DNA of 64,000 bases from Colwellia sp. 20A7. Its GTDB lineage: Bacteria; Pseudomonadota; Gammaproteobacteria; Enterobacterales; Alteromonadaceae. Positions 1 through 8,357 of this stretch are shown here, in pieces; the stretch's first letter is position 1; every line of letters begins with the position of its first letter. The DNA lies in NCBI RefSeq assembly GCF_009832865.1, contig NZ_CP047130.1, positions 1,364,001 through 1,428,000 on the forward strand, given 5' to 3'. The position numbers and the translations under genes were made by a program. The notes beneath the pieces were generated by a model. The model was given only the letters and a program-made list of their open reading frames with translations, was not told the origin of the DNA and did no database searches.

Positions 1-1
1 G

Positions 2-91
2 TTAAATCATCACGTTTTTGAATATCAGCATGTTGAGACAAATGAAACTTTTATAATGCGTAAAGTTACTGACAATATTGGTCATTGTTAG
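2..91 (+). CDS. C-terminal end of an unidentified protein, cut by the left edge
   Basis: A frame is open from the first bases to a TAG stop at 89-91, giving 29 residues that end in TDNIGHC. The composition is protein-like, and the stop lies 31 bases before the dapA start, which would suit an upstream gene in the same operon. I do not recognise the family from so short a piece, and a chance open frame is possible. Confidence 0.35.
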   Translation, partial: LNHHVFEYQHVETNETFIMRKVTDNIGHC

Positions 92-122
92 TTTGTCTAT
101 CAATATAAACGCTAGGAAAATA

Positions 123-1031
123 ATGAATAAGTTCAAAGCAGCCAGTTTAATAACTGCAATAAAAACACCTTATACAAGCGAAGGTGAAATTGATTTAACT
201 ACTTATGACATCCTTGTTAAAAAACAAATAGATGCGGGTGTAGATGGTATTGTAGTTGGCGGTACAACAGGTGAAGGACATTTACTTAGTTGGGAAGAAC
301 ACTTAATTTTAATTGCCCACAGTGTCCATGAATTTGGTGATAAGCTATTAATTATTGGTAATACGGGCAGTAATAATACGAGTGAAGCGATTAAAGCGAC
401 CAAACATGGTTTTGCCGCGGGTATGGATGCCACATTGCAAATAAACCCTTACTATGGTCGTACGTCAATTGCCGGTGTGCTTGAGCACTTTACGCATACT
501 TTAGATATCGGTCCTACATTTATTTATAATGTTGCAGGGCGAACAGGCCAAGATATAACACCAGATATGATTGAAGTTTTAGCGAAACATAAAAACTTTA
601 TTGGTGTTAAAGAGTGTGGTGGCAACGAACGCATTGCTCAATACGAAAAACAAGGCATTGCTTGTTGGTCTGGCAATGATGATGAATGTCATGATGCACG
701 ACATCAACATGGTTCACACGGTACTATTTCAGTTGCTTCTAATATTATTCCTGGCTTAATGCGTCAATTGATGGATAAAGAGAACACTGAGTTGAATAGT
801 CGTTTACAAAGCTTAATAAAGTGGCTTTTCTGTGAGCCTAACCCTATTGCCATTAATACCGCATTAATGATGACAGGAGCCGTCTCTGCTAATTTCCGTT
901 TACCTTATAAAGCATTAACAAAAGAGCAAAGACAACAAGGCTTAGATTTACTCAGTGCGATTGATGCAAATGATCTGGTAGGTGAGTCTTTATCATTACT
1001 TGACGATGATGCTTTTAAATACTGTATTTAA
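123..1031 (+). CDS. dapA: 4-hydroxy-tetrahydrodipicolinate synthase, plant-type
   Basis: This enzyme condenses pyruvate with aspartate semialdehyde in the first committed step of lysine and diaminopimelate synthesis, in the cytoplasm. The 302-residue product has the GGTTGEG loop, the YNVAGRTGQD segment with the active-site tyrosine, and the Schiff-base lysine in IGVKECGG. The ATG at 123 is chosen over one at 78 because AGGAAAA ends just before it and the family starts near MNKFK. From memory, WSGNDDECHD, EPNPIAINTAL and the C-terminal LDDDAF resemble plant chloroplast DHDPS more than Escherichia DapA. No bamC/nlpB-like gene follows, so the usual gammaproteobacterial dapA context is absent. 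The assignment to the DapA family is firm; the plant-type label rests on motif recall. Confidence 0.92.
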   Translation: MNKFKAASLITAIKTPYTSEGEIDLTTYDILVKKQIDAGVDGIVVGGTTGEGHLLSWEEHLILIAHSVHEFGDKLLIIGNTGSNNTSEAIKATKHGFAAGMDATLQINPYYGRTSIAGVLEHFTHTLDIGPTFIYNVAGRTGQDITPDMIEVLAKHKNFIGVKECGGNERIAQYEKQGIACWSGNDDECHDARHQHGSHGTISVASNIIPGLMRQLMDKENTELNSRLQSLIKWLFCEPNPIAINTALMMTGAVSANFRLPYKALTKEQRQQGLDLLSAIDANDLVGESLSLLDDDAFKYCI

Positions 1032-1124
1032 TTGTTTCAACATCAATATTAAAATACTACTCTCTATAAGCTTTAAGCTAAAAAGTAGCAAGCTTAAAGA
1101 TAGTAGTGAAAAGAGTGACAGGCA

Positions 1125-1724
1125 ATGAATAAATATTTATGGGCTTTTATCTATCTAGCAACACTGCTGTGGTCAGCTATTGCCCCTAAAGATTATCTTA
1201 CTTGGTTCCTTGAAGTGCTACCGGCAGTGATTGGTGCGGTAATGTTATTATTCACCTATCGTTCTTTTCGATTAACCTCTTTACTGTATAGCTTAATTTT
1301 ACTTCATTGTATTATTTTGATGATTGGCGGCCACTATACTTACGCAGAAGTGCCATTATTTGACACGATTAAAGATATTTTTAATTTAGATCGTAATAAT
1401 TACGACAAAGTAGGGCACTTTGCACAGGGATTTGTACCAGCAATTCTTGCCCGTGAGATATTAATCCGAAAAAATGTGGTAAATGGTAAAGCTTGGCTTA
1501 ATACCTTTGTGATTTCTATCTGCTTAGCATTCAGTGCGTTTTACGAGCTGATTGAATGGTGGGTTGCTCTTTTAAGCGGAGAAGATGCTGAAGCATTCTT
1601 AGGTACGCAAGGTTATATTTGGGATACACAATCAGATATGGCTATAGCATTAGTTGGTGCTATTTGTGCCATAGTTTTCCTTGCTAAGTATCACGATAAG
1701 CAATTGAATTCAGCTATCTCTTAG
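1125..1724 (+). CDS. YjdF-like (DUF2238) inner-membrane protein
   Basis: The 199-residue protein has about five or six hydrophobic segments, beginning with residues 5-20, 27-44 and 50-68. It carries the family blocks YDKVGHFAQGFVPAILAREI and FYELIEWWVAL, followed by GYIWDTQSDMAIALVGA near the C-terminus. These match the DUF2238/YjdF family of Escherichia coli, whose function is unknown. The conserved His, Glu and Asp lie close to the membrane and could bind a metal or take part in catalysis, but nothing shows a substrate. It lies 93 bases after dapA on the same strand, and an AT-rich inverted repeat in the gap leaves open whether they are co-transcribed. Confidence 0.8.
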   Translation: MNKYLWAFIYLATLLWSAIAPKDYLTWFLEVLPAVIGAVMLLFTYRSFRLTSLLYSLILLHCIILMIGGHYTYAEVPLFDTIKDIFNLDRNNYDKVGHFAQGFVPAILAREILIRKNVVNGKAWLNTFVISICLAFSAFYELIEWWVALLSGEDAEAFLGTQGYIWDTQSDMAIALVGAICAIVFLAKYHDKQLNSAIS

Positions 1725-1779
1725 GTCACTACCGGCATAATTCCATTGGTGTCTATTTCTCTTATTCTGTGTCTCAGCA

Positions 1780-2015
1780 CTTCTGTCATTCTGAATCAAG
1801 TTCAGAATGACAGAAGATATTTAGGGTGACGAAAAATCGCCGTCATTCCGTAGGTGTCTTGATACGGAATCCCAAGGGTGTGGTTGAATAAAATGAGAGA
1901 TTCTGAATCAAGTTCAGAATGACAGAGGATATTCAGGATGACGAAAAAAGCGCCGTCATTCCGTAGGTGTCTTGATACGGAATCCCACCCATGTGGTTGA
2001 ATAATTCAGGATGAA
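1780..2015. repeat. Dispersed palindromic repeat, tandem pair of units
   Basis: The 298-base gap between the YjdF-like gene and the pseudouridine synthase gene is mostly repeat. A perfect palindrome with 16-base arms and a TCAAG loop lies at 1780-1816 (arm CTTCTGTCATTCTGAA). Two copies of a second palindrome, GTCATTCCGTA with TACGGAATCCC, start at 1842 and 1955, so the unit is about 113 bases long and duplicated in tandem. Relatives lie at 32296-32465 and 49891-50080. This is a REP/MITE-like intergenic family with no coding capacity. Confidence 0.85.
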
Positions 2016-2022
2016 CCTCTTT

Positions 2023-2925
2023 TTAAACAAAACTCAGTTTAAGCGCCTCAGGTACCTCAAATACCTTTTTAATCGTTTGTCCTTTTTCAATAGATAGTGG
2101 ACAAATAAAAGATAAGCTTACCGCACATAGTTGCAAGTTTTGAGCTGAATTGTTATCAGCAATACCATGTAATCTATCACCAACCACAGGAAAGCCGATA
2201 CTGGCGGCATGAATGCGTATTTGATGCTTTCTACCTGTATCAATCTTTACACTAATAAGCGAGTGATCTTGAGCTTTGTCATAAGCTAAACAAGTAAAAG
2301 TGCTACGTGCTGCTTTCTCATCTACCTCGCTAGATATAACTTGTGGTTGAGCGTTAGCATTATGATCACCGTGCACAATAATTTGGTAATTTTTTGATAA
2401 TAAGTTATCTTCAGTAGAACGGTTTTCAAACATATTCGTTAACGCTCTTGCAGCTTTTTTGCTGTGTGCTACCAGTATTAATCCGGTTGCGGCTTTATCT
2501 AAACGATGAACAATGAAAACAGGTCGTTCAGGTACTAAATGCTGTTGAGCAAACCGAGCAATAGTACAATGGTCACTCCATTTCGAGCCTTGCGACAACA
2601 TGCCAAAAGGTTTGTACCAAACGCTATATTCACCCTCATCACTAATTAGCGTTGCCTCAGCTACCTCACTGGAAAGTACGGCTTCATTATAATAAAAATG
2701 CAACTCATCAGTGGGTAATAACGTTTTTTTCACTCGTCTTAATCGTTGCGTATGTTTACCACGAGTTAACCACAAAGCACCTTTATTGATCGCTTGCTTA
2801 ATTTGGCTCGTGCTAAGTAAATATTCTGTTTCTTTTAAGCTGGCGCAAAGTACAGATAAAGCAGTGTTACTCGCATCATTAAGTGTTGTGTCAAATGTTA
2901 CATGGTGTTCGAAGATAAGAGTCAT
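2023..2925 (-). CDS. RluA-family RNA pseudouridine synthase
   Basis: This protein isomerises specific uridines in rRNA or tRNA to pseudouridine. The 300-residue sequence has the catalytic motif HRLDKAATGL at 140-149 with Asp143 as nucleophile, YKPFGML ahead of it, and the family motif RKHQIRIH in the C-terminal half. The N-terminal region (about 35-80) looks like a degenerate S4-type RNA-binding domain. The target cannot be read from the sequence: RluA, RluC, RluD and TruC share these motifs. It stands alone between the palindromic repeats and an oppositely oriented gene. Confidence 0.85.
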   Translation of the reverse strand: MTLIFEHHVTFDTTLNDASNTALSVLCASLKETEYLLSTSQIKQAINKGALWLTRGKHTQRLRRVKKTLLPTDELHFYYNEAVLSSEVAEATLISDEGEYSVWYKPFGMLSQGSKWSDHCTIARFAQQHLVPERPVFIVHRLDKAATGLILVAHSKKAARALTNMFENRSTEDNLLSKNYQIIVHGDHNANAQPQVISSEVDEKAARSTFTCLAYDKAQDHSLISVKIDTGRKHQIRIHAASIGFPVVGDRLHGIADNNSAQNLQLCAVSLSFICPLSIEKGQTIKKVFEVPEALKLSFV

Positions 2926-3029
2926 AAATGCTAAAAAGATGGCGAATGTATAACACTTAGTTTAACACTTTTACGCGCTAAGCGTTATCAGGTAAGATAG
3001 ACGTTTATATAGATTTTAAAGAGTGCAAT

Positions 3030-3365
3030 ATGAGTCGTGATTTAAGCCTTTTTCCACAAGACAATATCGGTGATTTTCTGTGGGAACTTGAACAAAGTGG
3101 TGGTGTTTTAGAAACTCCTAGAGAAGTTGAGTTTTCAGTATTATTCCCATCACAAGCATTAGCGTTACAATTTGGTCAATTATTACTTGAGAATAATCAA
3201 AAATTATCTTTTACGCCTTTTGAAGATGATGAAGCCTACCCCTGGGAAATAACTGCTTACCCAGAAATGCCGTTAAGTTATGAGAATATTAGTGCTTATC
3301 AAGAATTATTAGAATCGAGTTGTGCGCCATTAAATGGAAAGTTTGATGGTTTTTACTGTGTGTAG
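3030..3365 (+). CDS. RraB-like (DUF1260) small acidic protein
   Basis: The 111-residue acidic protein has the blocks PREVEFSVLFPS, QFGQLLLENNQK and YPWEITAYPEMP, which I associate with the RraB/DUF1260 family. The Escherichia member RraB binds and inhibits RNase E. The resemblance is to the short, one-domain members, so the RNase E role is inferred from the family only. There is no signal peptide, which implies a cytoplasmic location. It is divergent from the pseudouridine synthase gene, and a 162-base MITE-like element begins 7 bases after its stop. Confidence 0.6.
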   Translation: MSRDLSLFPQDNIGDFLWELEQSGGVLETPREVEFSVLFPSQALALQFGQLLLENNQKLSFTPFEDDEAYPWEITAYPEMPLSYENISAYQELLESSCAPLNGKFDGFYCV

Positions 3366-3371
3366 CTTCTC

Positions 3372-3533
3372 ATACCAATCTCACTAGCTATGTGATCATT
3401 TCTACTTGCTAAAATCACCAACTACATCGTTATTCATTTAATAATTAGAACAACTAGTTATTGAAATAAATGCTTTGTATTTGGCAATTTTTTCTACGTA
3501 TAAAATTGTTCACTTAATTAATGAAACTGGTAT
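3372..3533. repeat. MITE-like element, copy 1 (162 bp)
   Basis: This non-coding element has imperfect terminal inverted repeats: ATACCAATCTCACTA at the left and the complement of ATACCAGTTTCATTA at the right, 12 of 15 matching. The same 162-base sequence occurs at 41008-41169 with about 11 differences by hand alignment (roughly 93% identical). No reading frame of useful length is present and no clear target duplication is visible. Confidence 0.8.
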
Positions 3534-3560
3534 CATTAAAATATAAAAGAAGAAATCATA

Positions 3561-3788
3561 ATGATTGACATTGAAAAGTTTGCTGCGTTACAAAAAGCGA
3601 GTAAAAACTCTTTTGCGAAACAAAAACAGATCGTAAAAAAAGTAATGGCAGGACAAAAAGTGCTGTGCTCTGTGTGTCAACAACCCTTAACTTTAGTAAC
3701 GCCTGAGCAATGTAATGCTACAAATAAAAAAAATTCAGGGATTAGTTGTAAAAAGGGCTGCACCGATTTACAACTAGATTTTGTATAG
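3561..3788 (+). CDS. Small zinc-ribbon-like protein of unknown function
   Basis: The 75-residue basic protein starts with a lysine-rich helix-like stretch (residues 1-32). It then has CSVCQQPL (Cys36 and Cys39), an isolated Cys51, and CKKGCTD (Cys63 and Cys67), an arrangement that would suit one zinc-binding ribbon. There is an acceptable purine-rich site (AAGAAGAAA) before the ATG. I do not recognise the family; nucleic-acid binding is possible from the zinc ribbon and basic N-terminus but is only a guess. It lies just downstream of the MITE-like element and converges with the nitroreductase-family gene. Confidence 0.6.
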   Translation: MIDIEKFAALQKASKNSFAKQKQIVKKVMAGQKVLCSVCQQPLTLVTPEQCNATNKKNSGISCKKGCTDLQLDFV

Positions 3789-3807
3789 CAGTAATAACAT
3801 TGCTACA

Positions 3808-4482
3808 TTATAAAAAAGTAGCAATGTTATCTAGTGATTTTTTTACTTGTGCATGAGCAGGAATAGTAGCGTCGTCACTCGGGTAACCAGCAATAAGTAA
3901 CATATAAGCACGCTCATTATCACCACGTTGACAAACTTTATTTAAAAAAGACATTGGTTTTGGTGTGTGTGTTAAAGTCACTAAACCAGCATTGTGCAAA
4001 GCATTGATTAAAAACCCAGTAGCAATACCTACGGACTCATGTACGTAATAATTGGTATTTTTATCTTCCTCAGTAATGCCACCCTTTTTTTGACTAAAAA
4101 TAGCAATTAACCATGGAGCATGCTCTAAGTAAGGTTTACTAGCATCGGTACCTAAATCTTTTAATGCTTCAAGCCATTCTTCGCCAGCGCGCCCATTATA
4201 AAAACCACGTTCATGATGTTCTGCCTGCTCCCTTATTTGTTTTTTAATATCAGCAGAGTTAACCGCAACAAAGTGCCAAGGCTGGTGATTCGCTCCGCTC
4301 GGTGCTGTACCTGCCGCCTTAATACAATTTTCAATAATGGCTTTGTCGACAGCTTTGTTACTAAAGTTGCGCACAGAATGTCGACGTTTAATGTCTTGAT
4401 AAAACTTCTCGGAACGTTCAAGCATTTCAGCTTCAGGGTATTCAATGTAATCTTCTAGTGGTGAGCAGTCGTGTTGTTGCAT
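3808..4482 (-). CDS. Nitroreductase-family flavoprotein resembling iodotyrosine deiodinase
   Basis: The 224-residue protein has the FMN-binding nitroreductase fold: RRHSVRNF at 33-40, APSGANHQPWHF at 60-71, and IAGYPSDDATIP near the C-terminus. By hand alignment to mammalian iodotyrosine deiodinase, Glu91, Tyr95 and Lys116 fall at the positions of the Glu-Tyr-Lys triad that grips the halotyrosine zwitterion; the ERGFY segment and YLEHAP anchor the alignment. That favours a reductive dehalogenase of halotyrosines over a generic nitroreductase. No membrane anchor is present, unlike the mammalian enzyme. A broad-specificity NAD(P)H nitroreductase remains the alternative. Confidence 0.8.
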   Translation of the reverse strand: MQQHDCSPLEDYIEYPEAEMLERSEKFYQDIKRRHSVRNFSNKAVDKAIIENCIKAAGTAPSGANHQPWHFVAVNSADIKKQIREQAEHHERGFYNGRAGEEWLEALKDLGTDASKPYLEHAPWLIAIFSQKKGGITEEDKNTNYYVHESVGIATGFLINALHNAGLVTLTHTPKPMSFLNKVCQRGDNERAYMLLIAGYPSDDATIPAHAQVKKSLDNIATFL

Positions 4483-4566
4483 AAGTTGTCTATATTTTTA
4501 TTTTTAGATATAAATCACTTTAGCAGAGTTGATGCTAATTTTTGACAAAGATTTTTTAAAAAGCAT

Positions 4567-4600
4567 AAAAAAACCGACATAAAAATGTCGGCTTTTCTTT
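4567..4600 (-). terminator. Rho-independent terminator of argS
   Basis: A 7-base stem, CCGACAT (4574-4580) with ATGTCGG (4585-4591), has a 4-base loop. Read on the reverse strand it is followed by a run of seven T. It lies about 40 bases after the argS stop and before the flavoprotein gene. Confidence 0.8.
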
Positions 4601-4631
4601 ACATGGTTATAAACGTTTCAAAGTAAAAACG

Positions 4632-6392
4632 TTACATACGGTCCATTACTTCAATGCCTAGAATATCTAAACCTTGCTTTAAAGTATCCGAAATCACTAG
4701 GCATAAGGCTAAACGTGATGATTTAACATCATCACTAATGCCTTCTTTAAGAATAGGGCAGGCTTCATAAAAACTCATATAAAGGCTGGCTAGTTCGTAA
4801 AGGTAATTACATAACAAGTTAGGCGTACATTCACTGATTACAGCATCAATAGTATCTTCAAGTTGTAATATTTTTAAGGCAAGTGCTTTTTCTTGTGGTT
4901 CAATAATATTAATCGTTACATCGTTTTTTAATACGCTTGGTTTAGCATCAGCTTTAGAAAAAATACTTTGAATACGTGAGTAAGCATATTGCAAATAAGG
5001 AGCCGTTGCGCCTTCAAAGCTCAACATAGTTTTCCAGTTGAAAATGTAATCACTGGTACGGTTTTTAGATAAATCAGCAAACTTAACTGCGCCAATACCT
5101 ACTTTATTTGAAATTACAGCTAAATCATCATCACTAATTTCTGGGTTCTTCTCTTTAATTAAAGCACTTGCACGAACAACCGCTTCATCAAGTAATTCAG
5201 CTAGCTTGATTGTGCCACCAGTACGGGTTTTAAACGGCTTTCCATCATCACCCATCATCATACCAAACGGACAATGTTGATAACCGACACTTTCAGGTAA
5301 GAATCCTGCTTTACGCGCAACAATTTCAACTTGTTTAAAATGAAGTGCTTGGCGAGCATCAGTAAAAATGATGATACGATCAGCTGCTAGTTTGCCACTA
5401 CGGTAACGACAGGCTGATAAATCAGTGGTTGCATATAAGAAGCCGCCACCAGATTTTTGTACTATAAATACTGAAGGCTCACCGTCTTTATTTGCCATTT
5501 CATCAATAAAAACAACTTTAGCACCTTGATCTTCAACGGCGATATTTTTCGCCATTAACTCATCAATAACAGTAGATAAATCATCGTTATAAGCGCTTTC
5601 GCCCATAATGTCTGAGCGTTTTAATGAAACATTTAGCTTTTCGTAAATATCTTCACTGTGTGTAATAGAAATATCAATAAACTGTTGCCATAATTTAGCA
5701 CAAGTTTCATCACCACTCTGTAATTTAACTACGTCAGCACGAGCTCTATCAGCAAAGCCTTCTTCGTTATCAAAGCGTACCTTTGCTTCACGGTAAAAGT
5801 TTTCTAAATCAGCAAGTGCTGTTTCAGCAACTTCATCACCTGCAAGTTTATCGCTTAAGTGGGCGATTAACATACCAAATTGCGTGCCCCAATCACCCAT
5901 GTGATTTTGGCGAATAACCTTGTCACCACGAAACTCTAAAGCACGTACAACTGCATCACCAATAATAGTTGAACGTAAATGACCAACATGCATTTCTTTA
6001 GCAAGGTTAGGCGCAGAGTAATCAACAACAACTGTTTTTACTTTATCATCAGCGTTAACACCACGTTGTGTTACACCGGTAAAGTCATCTTTAGCGACTT
6101 TGTTTAGCTGAGCTGCTAGCCAAGTTTCATCTAAATGAATATTAATAAAGCCAGGGCCTGCCAGCTCAATTTTGCTAGCGATACCAGCTAAATCTAATTG
6201 CTCAACAACCTTAGTCGCTAATTCTCGTGGATTAGTTTTAAGCTTTTTCGCTGCGCCCATTACACCATTAGCTTGATAATCACCAAACTGTGGACGGTTT
6301 GACAAACTAATAGCGGGATTAGTATCTTCAGGTAAGCCCGCAGCAACCATCGCGGCACTAACTTTTTCGGCAAGTATTTGTTTAATATTCAT
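4632..6392 (-). CDS. argS: Arginyl-tRNA synthetase
   Basis: This class I synthetase charges tRNA-Arg. The 586 residues agree with the usual length of about 577-590. Residues 1-90 form the N-terminal tRNA D-loop recognition domain (Add1). PNLAKEMHVGHLRST at 128-142 holds the HIGH motif as HVGH. As in many ArgRS, there is no canonical KMSKS; GKPFKTRTGGTIKL occupies that area. The C-terminal anticodon-binding domain ends in LGIEVMDRM, typical of the family. The gene is monocistronic, with its own terminator downstream and a long imperfect palindrome upstream separating it from prfC. Confidence 0.97.
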   Translation of the reverse strand: MNIKQILAEKVSAAMVAAGLPEDTNPAISLSNRPQFGDYQANGVMGAAKKLKTNPRELATKVVEQLDLAGIASKIELAGPGFINIHLDETWLAAQLNKVAKDDFTGVTQRGVNADDKVKTVVVDYSAPNLAKEMHVGHLRSTIIGDAVVRALEFRGDKVIRQNHMGDWGTQFGMLIAHLSDKLAGDEVAETALADLENFYREAKVRFDNEEGFADRARADVVKLQSGDETCAKLWQQFIDISITHSEDIYEKLNVSLKRSDIMGESAYNDDLSTVIDELMAKNIAVEDQGAKVVFIDEMANKDGEPSVFIVQKSGGGFLYATTDLSACRYRSGKLAADRIIIFTDARQALHFKQVEIVARKAGFLPESVGYQHCPFGMMMGDDGKPFKTRTGGTIKLAELLDEAVVRASALIKEKNPEISDDDLAVISNKVGIGAVKFADLSKNRTSDYIFNWKTMLSFEGATAPYLQYAYSRIQSIFSKADAKPSVLKNDVTINIIEPQEKALALKILQLEDTIDAVISECTPNLLCNYLYELASLYMSFYEACPILKEGISDDVKSSRLALCLVISDTLKQGLDILGIEVMDRM

Positions 6393-6454
6393 ATTGTTTA
6401 ATCTTTTCGTTTATTTTATTCGTTTGCCAATAGTAGTTCACATATTTTGCAAAC

Positions 6455-6567
6455 TAATTTGGATTTTAGCAAAGCCGTCAAGCAATTTTATCAGGGAGCA
6501 TAGTTTACTATGTGACTTGGTAAAATTGCGCCGACAATGCCGCAAAAATTCTATTTAGGAATCAAAA
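6455..6567. repeat. Long imperfect palindrome between prfC and argS
   Basis: The core arms are GCAATTTTA (6482-6490) with TAAAATTGC (6521-6529), and CATAGT (6499-6504) with ACTATG (6507-6512). Outer, weaker arms pair ACTAATTTGGATT-like sequence near 6453 with the AATCAAAATTAGT end that abuts the prfC stop. It could fold as one long hairpin after prfC and may limit read-through into argS, although it lacks a clean T-run. Confidence 0.55.
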
Positions 6568-8157
6568 TTAGTGTTCACGGGTTGAATGGAACGCTATCTC
6601 CGGATGACGCTCTTGCGCTAGAGACAAATTAACCATAGTCGGCGCGATATACGTTAAGTTATCTCCACCATCTAATGCTAGGTTATCACCCGCTTTCTTC
6701 TTAAATTGCTCTAAAATACGTTCATCATCACAAGTACACCAACGTGCTGTTGCTACGCTGATCGGTTCATAAATAGCATCAACCTTATATTCAGTTCTTA
6801 AGCGTTGCACAACTACTTCAAACTGAAGCACACCTACAGCGCCAACAATCATGTCGTTGTTAATGAATGGTCTAAATACTTGAACTGCGCCTTCTTCAGA
6901 TAACTGAATTAAGCCTTTTTGTAATTGCTTAGCTTTAAGTGGATCACGTAAACGAATACGACGGAACATTTCAGGCGCAAAGTTAGGAATACCGCTAAAT
7001 TTCATATCTTCACCAGCGGTAAAACTGTCACCAATTTGAATGCTGCCGTGGTTGTGTAAACCAATAATATCGCCGGCGTAAGCTTCTTCAACATTTGAAC
7101 GATCGCCTGCCATAAAGGTTACCGCATCGGCAATTTTTACGTCTTTGCCTAAGCGAACTTGTTTCATTTTCATGCCTTTTTCATATTTGCCTGAACAAAT
7201 ACGCATGAATGCAATACGGTCACGATGTTTAGGGTCCATGTTTGCTTGAATTTTAAAAACAAAGCCAGAAAACTTTTCTTCTTCAGCATGAACAGTACGC
7301 ACATCGGTTGCACGAGGAAGTGGCTTAGGTGCCCATTTAGTTAAGCCTTCAAGCATATGGTCAACACCAAAGTTACCTAAAGCCGTACCAAAAAATACCG
7401 GTGTTAATTCACCTGCTAAAAATTCTTCTAAATTAAACTCGTGCGACGCGCCTTGCACAAGCTCTAACTCTTCACGTAAATCGTCTGCGTAACTACCAAC
7501 TGCAGCGTCAAGCTCGGGGTTGTCTAAACCTTTAATAATGCGAACATCTTGAATCATGTGACCTAAGCCAGACTGATATAAAAACGTTTCATTAGTAACT
7601 AAGTTATAAACACCTTTAAACTCTTTACCCATGCCAATTGGCCAAGTGATAGGTGCACATTTAATTTTTAGTACATCTTCAACTTCATCCATTACTTCCA
7701 TTGGGTCACGCACATCGCGATCCATTTTGTTCATGAAAGTAATAATAGGGGTATCGCGTAAACGAGTAACTTCCATTAATTTAATGGTACGTGCTTCAAC
7801 ACCTTTCGCTACATCAATAACCATTAAACATGAATCAACTGCCGTTAAGGTACGGTAAGTATCTTCTGAGAAATCTTCATGGCCAGGCGTATCAAGTAAG
7901 TTAACTAAACAATTATTATAAGGAAATTGCATTACCGAGGTAGTAATTGAAATACCACGGTCTTTTTCCATTTCCATCCAATCAGATTTTGCATGTTGAC
8001 CAGATTTTTTGCCTTTTACCGTACCGGCTTTTTGTAAGGCTTGACCAAATAAAAGTACTTTTTCAGTAATAGTCGTTTTACCCGCATCAGGATGCGAAAT
8101 AATAGCAAAGGTTCTGCGGATATTTACCGCTGCTGCCTGTAAAGTGTCGGTTGTCAT
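6568..8157 (-). CDS. prfC: Peptide chain release factor 3
   Basis: RF3 is the GTPase that removes RF1 or RF2 from the ribosome after termination. The protein has the P-loop HPDAGKTT, the G3 segment [14 protein letters not shown], and NKMDRD (G4), followed by the EF-G-like domains II and III. The ATG at 8157 gives 529 residues, the Escherichia length, and AAGG lies 8 bases upstream. An ATG at 8193 adds 12 residues and also has a usable GGG site, so the start is not certain. A long palindrome follows the stop. Confidence 0.96.
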   Translation of the reverse strand: MTTDTLQAAAVNIRRTFAIISHPDAGKTTITEKVLLFGQALQKAGTVKGKKSGQHAKSDWMEMEKDRGISITTSVMQFPYNNCLVNLLDTPGHEDFSEDTYRTLTAVDSCLMVIDVAKGVEARTIKLMEVTRLRDTPIITFMNKMDRDVRDPMEVMDEVEDVLKIKCAPITWPIGMGKEFKGVYNLVTNETFLYQSGLGHMIQDVRIIKGLDNPELDAAVGSYADDLREELELVQGASHEFNLEEFLAGELTPVFFGTALGNFGVDHMLEGLTKWAPKPLPRATDVRTVHAEEEKFSGFVFKIQANMDPKHRDRIAFMRICSGKYEKGMKMKQVRLGKDVKIADAVTFMAGDRSNVEEAYAGDIIGLHNHGSIQIGDSFTAGEDMKFSGIPNFAPEMFRRIRLRDPLKAKQLQKGLIQLSEEGAVQVFRPFINNDMIVGAVGVLQFEVVVQRLRTEYKVDAIYEPISVATARWCTCDDERILEQFKKKAGDNLALDGGDNLTYIAPTMVNLSLAQERHPEIAFHSTREH

Positions 8158-8254
8158 TAATACTGCCTTGGTAAACACAAAGGTACTCAACATGAAAAAT
8201 CCCTATATTTTAAGGATAATCATAATTGAAAAAAAATTTGGCGCATTATAGCAC

Positions 8255-8290
8255 AAAAAAAAAAGCCGCATTAAGCGACTTTTTATTTTT
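8255..8290 (-). terminator. Terminator of rimI
   Basis: A short stem (GCCGC at 8265-8269 with GCGAC at 8275-8279, including one G-U pair on the reverse strand) is extended by A/T pairs. On the reverse strand it is followed by about ten T. It lies between the rimI stop and the prfC start. Confidence 0.65.
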
Positions 8291-8357
8291 GTGCGGATTA
8301 ACTTATTTTTGTGATAAGTAATGCTAAATAATCTTATTACATGACGTAGCTGTATCG

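Noticed and set aside
1056..1107. Inverted repeat between the dapA and YjdF-like genes (ACTACT/AAGCTT arms)
   Set aside because: The arms are broken by mismatches and no T-run follows, so I could not call it a terminator or operator.
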